NCBI GenBank assembly: GCA_003313425.1
Contig: NHZP01000041.1
Coordinates: 62,001-126,000, forward strand
DNA: 64,000 nucleotides
DNA from: Pseudopyrenochaeta lycopersici
Lineage: Eukaryota; Ascomycota; Dothideomycetes; Pleosporales; Pseudopyrenochaetaceae
Reading direction: 5' to 3'
This document shows, piece by piece, positions 49,633 to 61,130 of the stretch (position 1 is the first letter of the stretch; every line of letters begins with the position of its first letter). The notes below the pieces were generated by a model. That model had not been told where the DNA came from. It did not search any database and saw nothing but the letters and a program-made list of their open reading frames with translations. The translations under genes and the position numbers were made by a program.

Positions 49633-50299
49633 TTTGGGACGGTCGTTGTTCAGAAGCGACGAAGAATATGCGAAGTGCTGGGACACACAGACCGTGGAGA
49701 TATTACTGTAGCAAGCCTGCTTCCATAAATTTCGTGAGTCACATTCCCAACTGCGCCCTCCGTTCGGCTTTCGGAAATTCGATGCGCTCCGTATTGTGGG
49801 AAAAAAGGGCAACTTGGCGGAGATCGCGCTCGAAATCTCTTGGCGCCCACCACACTAGTGCTATCTGGTGGCAACAACACCCATTCCCAAACTCTTTCTT
49901 CGTCGATGCTAGAAAATAACGCCTCTCGCACAAGTTGTGTGAGAAGCGTTGAACCCTTTGAAGAATGGGGTTGGAGTATGCGTGGTTGCCGCTGAGAGCT
50001 TACCAGCGATATCGCACGTGCCATAGGTCTTCGAGCTAGACTTTCCTATAATAGGTTAGAGCTCTGAAACCGAAAGCGATCTGGTCTAGACCCCACTGCG
50101 GGAGCTAAATCTGGGCTCCACGGCTAGCTAGGTAGCAGCAACCACCACAACCTCAAATATCATATCTTTCAGACAATCTCAACGCCTCTTGCACTTGCGC
50201 CGGAAGCGTTGGCTGACGTTGCGGCTTCTGTATGAGACGTAACCGTGTAATTTAGAGCATAAAAACGCGAACGTGTCGGGAATAGTCACTAGCTGCAAC
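49633..50299. other. upstream region of the deaminase
   Basis: Holds the deaminase promoter or leader (an in-frame ATG at 49812 and open sequence to about 50024 on the minus strand). Beyond 50030 no gene is seen. Confidence 0.4.
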
Positions 50300-51552
50300 T
50301 AACGTATTTGCTTTCATTCTGGCGAGCTCTTGATTGGCACATCTGCATAATCGAAATCATCCTGCTCCATACGCTTCGCAGCTCTCTCCTCCTGCTTAAC
50401 ATACCTCGCCTCATCACTAGAAGTGATTTGGTGGGGGGGGGGGGTATCTCTAATCGTTTCCGCTTCTTAAGTCCAAGCAATTGCATACTCGCTAAGCAAA
50501 TCCAGCCGTCCTACCATAGTCTCCGCCGCATCGAGGTATTCGCAGAGTTAGTGCGCAGAAACGACTACTTCTCAGTTATCCTTTCCGAGCTCATTCTGTG
50601 CAAGTTCTTCATAAGCAAAATCGTTCAGCTAAAGCCGCAAGCCTAGAAGATCAGTTAGATTTCCTTAATCATCGCGGAACGCCTAGGAAGAATGTCAGGT
50701 AAAAAAGATATAGTATTATCATAGAAGAGAATTTACCTCATCCGCAACTTCTTAAACCACTCTCAACTCATTCCCTTCAGGAGCAATAACCACATGAGTC
50801 CGCCACACTAATAACGTTGCCTTCCGCGAGCCCTTCCTACCGTATTTAATGTCCAGGCCAACAACAACTTGCACGCTAGCGTTCGAATCCAGAAGATAGT
50901 CCTCGGCTAGCCAAGCTAACCTCTTATTCTTCTGCGAATATGCTACTTCAATTATAACCCTAGGATATCGTACATCTTTATACCAAAAAGACGCATCCGG
51001 CTCATATTTCGACCCAGTACCGGGTGGAGCATTGTCGCCTAGGAAGTATATTTCAGTAGATCAGGCCGGCCGTACTTTCTGCGCGAAGAACGCTGCCTTA
51101 TCACCTCCACTGCGAGTCGTTTTCAGCTAGCTTCAAATCGCGTCTTCAACACCATTAATAAAGAGCTTATGTACGCCAGTCCGCATCCGAACGAAAAGTC
51201 GGTGGCTTTCTCCGCAATAGTCATATCTGTATCATCCTCATTATTAGCTACCGCCTCTACCAATTCTTCAGCACACGGACCGTATCTTGTCTTTAACGAA
51301 GTCAAATAGAGACTCGTTTCGTCTTAGCTAGCGCCTTATCTCATCGTACTCTCCTCCAGCAAGTTAAAACTCTGTCCACAGTTGATCGCTGATATGTCTG
51401 CCAGCCTCAATATCCTTGAAAAGCGCGATAACTCGGGGGGCTTGCTTGAAGGCTTTCTCGTCAGTTGGCGGAGGCGTCCAAGGCGCGTCGACGAAACTCG
51501 AGGGCGGCGTGGTATGCTGATGTTCCTTCACAACTATTCGAGATATTGACAT
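50300..51552 (-). pseudogene. restriction-endonuclease-like (Uma2/PD-(D/E)XK type) gene, degenerate
   Basis: A minus-strand gene begins MSISRIVVKEHQHTTPPSSF, continues LAGGEYDEIRR, then FVKDKIRYGPCAEELVE, and after a frame change QKVRPA, KYEPDASFWYKDVRYPRVII with EVAYSQKNKRLAWLAEDYLL and VVVGLDIKYGRKGSRKATLL. The Pro-Asp of EPDASF and Glu of IIEVAYSQ give the spacing of PD-(D/E)XK-fold nucleases of the Uma2 kind. The C-terminal part (YEELAQNELGKDN, CEYLDAAETMV) has lost its frame in a 12-G tract at 50433-50444. At least five stops and two frameshifts make it dead. Role in fungi unknown; such genes are usually lineage-specific. Confidence 0.6.
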
Positions 51553-51983
51553 AGCCGTATGTCACGCCGTAGGAAGGGCCGGTATCATAAAGTTGGACGT
51601 TGATGGTGAAGAGCGGCTGGAGGATAAAAGGTCTGAACGCTGTTGACTCAGCAACCTTATGCGCTAACCTACTTTCAGCTCTAGTGCAAAAGGTGGGGAA
51701 ACTGTGGCTTGTAAATGCGGCTGTGCTTATTCGCCACAACACTATCATTATGCGACACCAACTAACTCCGTACAAACATTCAACTTCACTGCCATCTCTC
51801 CATTTCAAATGCAAGGTGGCACTCACAACCCTATGGCCGGAGCGGGTCGGCCTCCTCCCTGCAGCTGGTGGCGATATCTGGCGCCAAATCACTTTCATTA
51901 CCGTACCATCGCTCATGAGCATGCTTACGCAACTCGATCCATTCCACATTTGCACCGGCCCTGTATCTACAATTAGAGCAGCA
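51553..51983. other. upstream flank and repeat
   Basis: No gene. Overlapping frames on both strands (51461-51955 minus, 51600-52406 plus) lack motifs. A diverged copy of the GTCGGCC repeat is at 51818-51880. Confidence 0.4.
51818..51880 (+). repeat. diverged copy of the HET-flanking repeat
   Basis: AACCCTATGGCCGGAGCGGG followed by TCGGCCTCCTCCCTGCAGC aligns to 44568-44610 in the same orientation. Confidence 0.6.
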
Positions 51984-52208
51984 TCAAAGCTGCATTTCTG
52001 TGTTCTCCATCTGCCACTCGTTCAAAGCTTCAAGTGTCGTCTCTGTGTCAGGATGATGACGGCCAAGGATCCATTTCCGCGTTGGAAAGCATGCTCGCAT
52101 GAGCATCAAGACCTTCTGGTTGCGGCTTTGCGATTTGATTGTGAATGCGAGGTTACCCATGGCTGCCAGCGTGTCCGGATGCCCATATCCAAGCACTTTC
52201 TTTCTCAT
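51984..52208 (-). pseudogene. TPR (kinesin-light-chain-type) fragment
   Basis: A minus-strand frame reads RKKVLGYGHPDTLAAMGNLA, then TRKWILGRHHPDTETTLEAL and NEW. These are TPR_12-type repeats (xxxLGxxHPDTLxxxxNLA) found at the C terminus of many fungal NB-ARC/NACHT-TPR proteins. No nucleotide-binding domain is adjacent, so it is a relic. A second, better-preserved fragment lies at 63416-63769. Confidence 0.7.
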
Positions 52209-53588
52209 AGGCAGTTGCGGTCCGAGTTATCTCGTAGAGTGGCGGCTGTCAGCTGCCATGCTCGTTCCCATGACGGCGAAAGGTATTCAAACGCAGGCAC
52301 TTTTAACTGTATTGGACGGGTCATGGGAGCGTCGCAGGAAAGTAGACGTCAACAATGCGCATTTGCACTTCGGTCCATTCCGAGTAGTGCCCAAGCCAAC
52401 AACTGATCTTCGCAATCCGGTAAGGCACCTTCCGCCACATCACCGTCACCGATGCAATGCTAGCTAAGCGTAAAACTAGTCTTACATCTAAATAGTCCAC
52501 GAGACGCAGTGGACGTGGCTTCAAATAGTTGGACATAACAGGCAACTCAGCTTTTAGTTGCTGCATACCAATTACCATCCCCTTGGGCTTATGGCTGAAT
52601 CTGCCGAGACGTCATTCCAGGCTGTAAATAAGTAAACCGCTTTTTAGACTTGGATTGCGCAAATCTAGGCCGCATGGATGCCTAGTACGAGCCACAAAGG
52701 TCACATGAAATGGGACGTGGTTGAATTTCCAATGACGGGTGCCAGTCTGATGCATTGCCGCCAATAGCCGCAATGTGGATGCACTATGAGTTGGCAGTCC
52801 TTTCACCCAAGTTATTCAACACCTGCACCATGCATACGGGCCCAACGCTCAGACAAGGCTGAAGCATGCTCCGTTTCTTATAATTTAGTACTTCAGTTTC
52901 GAGATGCGATTGGTAAGTTCTACGCCTCACATTCGACCCAGCAAATAAGAGATATGCTTGGAACGCCTAGAGATATCGACCATCGATATGGAAATTTGCT
53001 TTGGGGCTCCGCTGGTACGCCTACTACAAGGCAATACGACCTCATGAGGGCGTTTGTATTACTTGACACCTGTAGGATGCTAGTATACTCTCGAGGTAGA
53101 CTTCCTCGAAATCTTGTCTTATGAAAGACTGTGTAGACTGACCGCTGCGCAGAGAAGATGGATCACGTGAAAGATTCCCATCATCCCCTCGTAGCTCTCT
53201 ATTAGTCTATTGTATTCTCAACCTCTGCGTCTAGTACACGCAGTTCCTTGTCTCGCTCCGTTGCATTTCCTCTCAACCCGTACAATCAGAGCCTCACGGG
53301 CGGTTAAAACGAGTATGAAGCTCCTGTTCCTAGATTTGCTCTGCATCGGCGTTTCTCCAACCACGTGAAAGAGCTGCGGAACACGAATATTACTATTGTA
53401 GGCGAACCTCCACCCAACTCACGCTCCATCCTGTCCTGGTACTCGTCATCGCAGTCCTGAACATTCTGGCACGTAACTTCGATCAGGCGGCCGTGCTCAC
53501 CCTGTAGCGGAACAGCGGTTCAGAAGCTTCAAAGCAAGTACAAATTTCATTCTGCACAGCGCAGACCGAAGACCTAAGCGTCAGAGCC
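52209..53588. other. no supported gene
   Basis: A 112-codon plus frame at 52786-53124 has no recognisable features. Bases 53130-53588 precede the coiled-coil membrane-protein gene and should contain its promoter. Confidence 0.4.
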
Positions 53589-55590
53589 ATGAAAAATCGA
53601 CGCAGGCTTCCAGCCCTTGACGAAATCGTCAAAGAGTGGGATCCGCTGTTCTCCGCGCGTCGCAATTTTCGGGAAGATGATTGTTACGTCGAGGTTCAGA
53701 AGGAAGAGTTTAATGCAGATGGAAGTGACTTGGTGATCTTTTTACGAGACTACGAGGGACCGATACCCTCCAGCCGACTGGAAGAAGTGAGAGAGCTTTG
53801 TAACGGCAAGATGTCTCTCTGCGATGACCTTCAGCGAGATGAACCAGCTCTGGAAACGAGAAAAGCCTGGCTCGACGATAGAGAAGTATCCACCGGACGT
53901 TCTAGAGAGTATCCGAACCGGCTCAACGCGAACCAGCTTCTTGCGTCGTTAAGAGAGAAGCGTTATGACTTGGAGCATCTGCCAGACGCAGATCGACGCC
54001 TAGTGTATGTGGCAGACCTTGATCCAGATTACATCCTCGCTATTGCACGAACCGCTTCCAGACACCAGGTAGAGATGCTTCGGGACGCTATTTGGAGACA
54101 CATCGCCCTACAGACCGCAATTAGGGTCAAAATCGTACCATTTAGATTCCCTATATTTCGATTGCAATTCCAGCTTCCATATCTGGCTCTGAGGCCAATA
54201 TATCTCCCTCCAGGTCCAATCGGCCTCCAAAGGAATCTGATCGACGTCTCCTTCCTAGGCATCAACCTACCTGGAAGATATGAAGGATACAAATTTGGTA
54301 TTCGAGAAGCGCAAATATCCTTGGTTATGTGCGGCTCCGATAACCAAACTTGGGCCGCATACGCCTTCGTCGATACCCGGCTTGAGGATATCACTGGTCC
54401 TGAAAACGAAGACGAGCCAGAAGACGGCAATAATGGCAACGGCGATGGCATTGAGGATGACATCTCTATAGATCCAATTGGTGATTGTGGCATTGAAGAG
54501 ACAATTGTCGCTAACCTTCCAACGTGGGATGCAAGGACATACTTCCTCCGTATCGTTGATATCCGGATGCGCCAGGTCCTCGAAGAGTGGCGATTCCTCG
54601 TGCGGCAAGCAGAAAAGAGCATAGATCAATATGTATGATTTGGGTTTATTGACATCCCTGTTCTCGCAGACCGAAGGCTAATAGAATGCTAGAGGACCAA
54701 CCACCCTTTCACCCTTTCTCAAGGACAATCAGCGGGCCACCCCAGGGAAATCAAACTGGCCTTCGATTGGACTGTACAAGCCTTGGAGGTTCTAAGGAAG
54801 CTTCAATGGCGCCTTTCGACGACAATGAGAGCGTGGGACAGATTCAGCTCTCCCGGAGGGGATATTTACTATTTTTCCAACATGACTGACCTTCCTAGAC
54901 GGTTGCTTGAAAGTGTCAAAGAATCGTTCCAAGACTTGGAAGATCTTGAACAAAACCTACAACATTTAGATGAGTCGTGCGCGAAGTCGAGCAAAATCGT
55001 AGGTCCACTGCGCTCAACTGAAGCACTGCATCGCAATCTAATACCGCGCAGCTCCAACTCCATATGGGCCTCGAAAGCAATCGTTTGAACTTTGAGAGCC
55101 ACGAACTGAACCGCCGAACACATGACCTCAACCTACAAACGAGTTTGCTTAGCTGCGACAGTCATCGACTGAATTTGAAGACCACCGAGATCACTCTGGC
55201 CAATCATGAAGCAGCTCAGATGACGAACCGGACGGCGCTGCTAGGTCTAGAGGTCTAGTTCGCACCTATATGAGCGTCGAGGAAACTGCTAACTAGACCT
55301 AGATCAGTCAAATCATAGCTCCTGTCGCCCTTGTTCTGGCATATTTTAGTACACAGCGAGACATATTCTCCTTCGAACGAAACTCGAAGACGTTCGTGAT
55401 CTGTATTATCGTAGTGATGGGTGCTGTCAGACTCCTTGCTTTCGCCTTTAACGGTGCCAGTTCTATGAAGAGAATACTGGCCCGGTTGTGGATAATTCGC
55501 AGGAGGCGACCTAGACTTGGAGCTCAGGCAAACGGTAAGCGCTGCAGAGTTTACTGTAGATGCAAAGTTAACGATTTTAGAAGTCATTGA
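53589..55590 (+). CDS. conserved fungal coiled-coil protein with two C-terminal helices
   Basis: Four exons, all joined in phase 0: 53589-54632, 54693-54998, 55052-55252 and 55303-55590; 612 residues. The N-terminal half contains RRLVYVADLDPDYILAIART and FQLPYLALR, then an acidic loop (NGNGDGIEDDISIDP) and RTYFLRIVDIRMRQVLEEW. The middle is helical (TVQALEVLRKLQWRLSTTMR, WDRFSSPGGDIYYF, ESFQDLEDLEQNLQHLDES) and leads into a coiled coil rich in Leu-Asn pairs. Two membrane helices close the protein (IIAPVALVLAYFSTQ and FVICIIVVMGAVRLLAFAF), followed by a basic tail. The last part has the shape of CorA-like fungal proteins, but no GMN motif is present, so Mg transport is not supported. It resembles a large hypothetical fungal family of unknown role. 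Confidence 0.75.
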
Positions 55591-55802
55591 ACTAGAGGTT
55601 TGAGGTTTCACATTCTTCGGATTGTGTGTTGCATCTGCAGACCGCCCTGGTTCCACTCATTTGTTTCTAATTATTTGATCCTATTCATGCTCGATACTGG
55701 CACGGTCGTGCACCGAAGCATTACGACTATTCACGAATACCACGATTCACGAGATATGTTGAGCCGGTATACCCATTTACGTATCTTGTATTTGACTTTC
55801 GT

Positions 55803-55940
55803 TAAGGCCCTGCTCGAGGCAGGGGCGGACGCAAACAAGCGTGGAGACCGGCAACTTGGCCCCGCTCGAGATGTGCTGCGAGCAGGGAAACAACCCGGTG
55901 GTGGAGGCTCTTAAGCGGGCTGGGGCGCACGACGTGTAGG
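55803..55940 (+). pseudogene. ankyrin-repeat C-terminal remnant
   Basis: Reads VKALLEAGADANKRGDRQLG, then, after a one-base frame change, CCEQGNNPVVEALKRAGAHD and a stop. This is the last ankyrin unit of a large ankyrin protein, detached from any gene. It could be a trace of a second NLR-ankyrin gene. Confidence 0.6.
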
Positions 55941-55993
55941 TGCCATCGGCTGAGCTTGTGAGGTGGCGGAGCCGGAAGGAGAGGTTGATTGAT

Positions 55994-55994
<1 letters not shown>

Positions 55995-56026
<32 letters not shown>
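55995..56026. repeat. (GAT)n microsatellite
   Basis: About ten GAT units in gene-free DNA. The following 550 bases up to the transposon at 56606 contain no supported gene. Confidence 0.9.
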
Positions 56027-56027
<1 letters not shown>

Positions 56028-58083
56028 TTCCCGTTGGCTGTGCAGAGTCTTCGGCTCTATATAGCCCCACTCCCAGCTAAAACTACATAATTACATAACC
56101 TATCTGTGACGGGAGGTAGATCTGTGTGTGTGTCCATGTTGATGGATAGGTGTCCTGACGTCTTCCAATGTATCAGTGTGATACTGTGTCAGATAGTGGT
56201 CGTAACACTCTTCGTGATCGTTGAGACGCGTCAGAACGCGTCAGTGAGTTGCTTCGGCTTGCTGCTGGTGACAACGTTGGCGATGAAAGCGGTGCGAAAC
56301 GGTTTGGTGGTGGTGGTGGTGCTGCCATTCTCCCTTCGTTCCTTCGCTCTTCCCGCGCCTCTGATTGATTTGATTTGATTGACTCTTACTCTGTTTCAGC
56401 CACCTTTCTCGCAGCTATGCCCGGCTTGGCTGACGTGGCAGGCAGCCGACGCGCCCCGGATCTTTAAAGGTCCGCCGTTTCTCCTTCAACCATCGTCTAT
56501 ATTTGCCGCCGCGCTCCTATAGCAAATGGTTCTTATACTTATGTACACTCTGATTCTAGGCTCGTAGAGGCGCCTGCCTCGTGTGTCGCGTCCGCTATAT
56601 CTATACCGTATAAACTTGCCACGCTGGCGAAACGCTAGACAAGGGTCGGAGACAGCCGGAGGATCTTAGATCGCACCGAATGCAGTTTAGTATGAGAACC
56701 CCTGCAAAATCAACATCGACTCTGATTTCCAGTCCGCCTGCAACTTATTTTACTCTTGAGTTGCTGCGATACCTAGTTTTTGGAAGGTTTCGAGGTTGAT
56801 TTGGTGAGGGTGGCTCGTGCCCTGCGCTTGCTGGTAACCTGACAGCTTGTTACTATCAAATAGCTATTGTTGCTGAGAGCCAGGACAGTTTTATAGGCGA
56901 TTACCATATAAAATAGGTGTACTGCTTGAACACTGTACTATTGCCTTATAGTAAAGCTGTCTGCTTGGTAGCAGCGCAGTACTAAGCCTAGTTAGGAAAT
57001 AGACGATGGAAAGTTCAAGAACTCCACCACTAAGCTTGAGCTCTACCACTACCACCCTCACTACCACCCTCACTACTACTACTATTACCACCACTACCTC
57101 GCCTTTTTTGGACACCTCTCCATCGCTTGCCTCTTTGCCTCCTCAAGGTCACGATCTCGCAGGAAGACCAGCTAGTATTTTCTAGTTATAGAGCTTCATT
57201 TGCGAGCAGATCAACGAGGATTGGGTTGGCCGCAGACATGCCTGCTGCGTCAGCCTCAAGCAAACTCTCGATGAGATCTTGCTTCCTAAGCTGGCTTGTC
57301 CCTCGTAGGCTCCTCTGCCTGCAGAGTTGCCTCAAATTTAGAACAGTTTCTAACTAATATAGGTGCTTTTAACGAGCTAGAAGATCGCCCTCATCCTCAG
57401 GTAAGCTCCAGCTGAAGCTATCGTCAGACTCCTCTAATTTTATGTTTGCAGCAGCCTCATTAACCTCACCCTCACCCTCACCCTCCCATCCAGTAAAGTC
57501 AACCTTGCCTTCAAAATCCTTGATAGTGATCAGATGGTCCTCCGAACCAGTAGGGCTTACTGCGATGCCTGTATAGACAAAGGATTGCACGACTAGCTGC
57601 CGTTTATTGTCACAAAGGTCATCCCAGGCCTCCCGACTGCTCTAGTTACTGCTATTCGTCTAGCAGAGACTGCAGCTCGGTCGCTCAACTCACCAGCTAC
57701 CTCAGCCTCTAGGATGTGCTCAAGGTGAGACCTCAACAATGCTTTGAAAGCTTTATTGATAGCAACATCTAGTGGTTGAAGCAGTCCTGTACATCCTGGA
57801 GGGATAACTGCCAGCGTAACTCGATTTTTCCGGAGCAGCCGCTTTACTTACTCAGTTTTATGGAAACTTGCAGAGTCCATCACTAGTAAGCTCTCCTCAC
57901 CACTAAGCTGCTCAAATAGCTCTTGCTCTATCCAATTAACTAGTAGCCCCTCATTATTATAAGCTAACGCTAATAGCTCTACAGTGACACGAGAGTTCCA
58001 AAGTTAGTGCTCTTGCTGCCAAATCTGTCCGCCTGGCGCACCGTAAAAGATCAGCTTTGGCTTCAACCGAGGTACCCTGTCAG

Positions 58084-61000
58084 CAGTGATGTTATTGGAT
58101 TGGATTGGAGCTGGATCCGAGGTTCGATCCAATCCAGTCCAGAAGGTAAGGCCTATAGGCTCCTGGTTCTCCAATATGGATCCAATAGCATTATTTCCCT
58201 TTTCGGCGATTAGTAAGCAGATTCAAGTGTAAGAGATGCATGCTGTATATTTAAATTCTATAGGGAAAACCTATCAAATTCGCCAGTAGTACTTTTCTCT
58301 TCCATTATACAGGGCTCTTCCTCACTGCTACCCGCCTCGCTGCCACCCTCCTCAACGCCCTCTCCCCTTTCTGCACCCTGGCCACCAGACGTCACTTCAC
58401 CACCTGTCTCGCCTTCCATCGAACCTATCTCAGAGTTATCGAAAGCGTGGCGCTCAGGGCGTCCATACCAAGCCCGCAGGCATTCGCTCGCCTCAATTAT
58501 ATCCATCTGGAGTCGTGAACGACGATCCGTAAGGAGGAGCTTAGCACTGCTGAATGGGCGTTCGCAATCATCTGACATGGGAGGCACGGCCAATATGTCA
58601 AGGGCCATACGGGCTAAGTCCGTTTGCGAGTGATAACGCTCGTTCCAGTACTGAATAAGGTCGAATTCTTCGTCGTCGTTGAGGCGTATAACATCAGTAC
58701 TGATAAACTCGTTGTAGTGGTCAATTGCAGGTACATCAAGATCGGATTCCAGTTCTAGGTGACATAGTTTTAGACGCTTGTGATTCCTAATAGAACTGAA
58801 CGATTTCTCCTTCAAAACTGGGGCCTTGGATACGTGGTTAGGAGTAGGGACGCCTCCAGCGAACTTGCCTCTATATTCGTCAACCCAGAACTCCCTGACA
58901 GCATCAACGGCCGTTTGAATCCAGGGCTGCTTATCGTTGTTCCCATTCCAGACTTGATGGTACCATTGGTTCTTGAGAGTTGGATTTAACGAAATAGCGG
59001 CGTAGTAAGCCGGTGATTCGTCGGCCTTGTTGTAGTACTGCTCGCATTTCTGCCAGGCAACTTCAGCAGCAGCGGCAAGCCAATTGTAGTCGTCAGCTTC
59101 GTTCAGCTTATCCTGACTATGGCCACGCTTTCGAAGGGCGTCTTTGGCAAGCTGTTCGAATTTCTGTCGGGCAATTTGGATTTCATCAATTAGCCAGTCC
59201 AACGACTGAAAATGATCCGCAAGAGTCCACTGCTTCCCTTCATTCATTAGGGTAGCCTCGTAGAACGTCTTAAGTTGGTCATGGAGGTGGCCGAGTTCGT
59301 CCTATTGCCGTGGGGTTAGGCGGTCGTCTAGGACATCTTTTGTGCCTGACGGAGGCTCGTATTGATCACAAAAGAGCTGAATACGTTCTTTAACGTTAAG
59401 GGCGCGTCCGATAGACAGAAAGTATGAGTTCCAACGCGTGGACTGGCTCTGAATAACCTATAAAGAAAGTAGCATTAGTACCTTACTAACATCCTTAACT
59501 GCGGGTTGTGGCCGAAGGAACTCACCTCTAATCCATCAAATGCAGCTAGATCACCGCCAATCTTAATTGATCTAAAGAACTGACGACGTTGAGGACTGGC
59601 CCGAATATATCGTACGACATTGTGGAGCCTTCCTATCGCACCGCGCTTCCTCCAGAGCTCACCAATTCGCTTCAAATCCCCTTCGCGATATGCAGCTTCA
59701 AGGTCCCTGCAAATCTTCTCTGCGTCCTTTCCGATGATAAAAGCCTGCGCGCAGAGGTTGGCAATATGGCCAAAACACCGAAGACGTCGTCGTAGGCGCT
59801 GCTTTTTACTCATATTTGGATAAAGAGCTTGAAGGACCAGGTCAACGCAGGTATTATTTGAACTCGCGTTATCTGCCATAAAGTACCTAATTCGGCCACT
59901 AATCTTATAGTCGTCGAATATATGGAGGAGGACATCCGCCATATTCTCGCCTGAATGTTCGCCAGCGAGTTCACGAAGCGCAAGAACAGCTGTTCGTCGC
60001 TTGCCCTTTTTGTCGATGAAGTGAGCGACACAACCGAGTATGGCCAGATAATTAGGTGACGTCCATAAGTTAAACGAAATCGACACATTGCTGTGGGCCT
60101 CTTCCATGTCCAGACGCAGCCTCTCCTTCCGTGCGTCAAACGCCTCTTTAATCCACCTGCGAATTACCAGCCTGGCCTTCGGGAGGAGCTTTGTTAGGCC
60201 AGGAAAGATGTAAAAGAGGAGTTCGCGGAAGTAGGCATTCTCAATCTGAAAGAAGGCGATATGGCAGTAGACGATCCACCGAATGAGAAGTTCCTTAAAT
60301 TCGTCAAACCGGCGTCTGAATACAAGGGTGGATATATTATTGAAGTCAATGATTGATGGCTGTGACGAACCCTTCTTTCTCGGGTTGAATTCACCAGTCT
60401 TCCTATCAATTTGGTGTTTTGATTCGAGGTGGTCTAGGGCAGTAGTATTACCGTTTCCGGATGTTGGAAGCTCTTGCTGGTGATGTTTTTGTTCGCATAA
60501 GTAACAGTACCAGAACCTCTTCGTCGGATCCTGCTTGAACTGGATATCCTCACCATACATCCAAACAATGGACGTCCTCTTCCTATTATGCTTCTGGGGC
60601 TTCGCCAAAACGCGGCAGCGGACATACTGCTTCCCATTCAGTTTAAACTCGTCGGGCTCGATCAACGTGTCATCGGCGACGTCATTTCGGCGAGGGCTGA
60701 TAGATGATGGGGCAAGAATAATTCTGTCGGTATCTGTGGCCTTAGAGCAGCCGCTGAAGTAGCTTTTGATCGTCATGGTGTTACTGATAAGTGGACCGTA
60801 TGGGCATGTCTGCCATATCGAGAGTACTTCAATAGATGTGCGTGACGCGTTTTCCCAAAGAATTTTATTAGGAAACATCGTCCTTGTAGCATTACGCGGT
60901 ATGACAGACGCGTGTACTGGTGCTTGGTGCTGCTACAACAAATTCGCTTGAGTCGCTACCTGTCTAATCGAGTTTAGCCTTTGCCCAGTTGGGTTAAGTC

Positions 61001-61130
61001 ATTGGAGCTCCAGGAGCCTACAGCGAATCGATCCAATCCAATCCAAATATTTGAGGCACCGGATCCACCCCATCCAAATACGATCCACGCCAGTCCAATC
61101 CAAATGCCCTCCAATCCAATAACATCAGTG
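58084..61130 (-). mobile_element. hAT-superfamily DNA transposon (second copy, nested)
   Basis: A 3047-bp element with terminal repeats CAGTGATGTTATTGGATTGG (left) and the complement of CACTGATGTTATTGGATTGG (right). It is flanked by an 8-bp target duplication with one mismatch: CCTGTCAG at 58076-58083 and CCCGTCAG at 61131-61138. Subterminal arrays of GGATTGGA/TCCAATCC words lie inside both ends. It belongs to a different family from the hAT at 29657, as terminal repeats and transposase differ. Confidence 0.92.
58258..60878 (-). pseudogene. hAT transposase with one intron and one nonsense codon
   Basis: Exon 1 runs 60878-59526 and contains a BED-type finger (WYCYLCEQKHHQQ … DHLESKHQ), SISFNLWTSPNYLAILGCVA, and YFMADNASSNNTCVDLVLQ. 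An intron 59525-59458 (GTGAGT donor, TTATAG acceptor) leads in phase 0 into VIQSQSTRWNSYFLSIGRAL. A TAG at 59302-59304 stands where Trp would fit (PRQ-W-DELGHLHDQL). The frame then stays open to 58258 with ESPAYYAAISLNPTLKNQW and the hAT dimerisation block VPPMSDDCERPFSSAKLLLT. Otherwise undamaged, so the insertion is fairly recent. Confidence 0.85.

Noticed and set aside
51461..52406. 164-codon minus and 268-codon plus overlapping frames
   Set aside because: No features in either; the segment contains repeat copies and overlaps better-supported remnants.
53589..55590. CorA-type magnesium transporter
   Set aside because: Two C-terminal helices fit the shape, but the GMN signature loop is absent, so transport function is not supported.
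55989..56030. Poly-His-encoding frame on the minus strand
   Set aside because: Produced by the (GAT)n microsatellite; nothing around it supports a gene.
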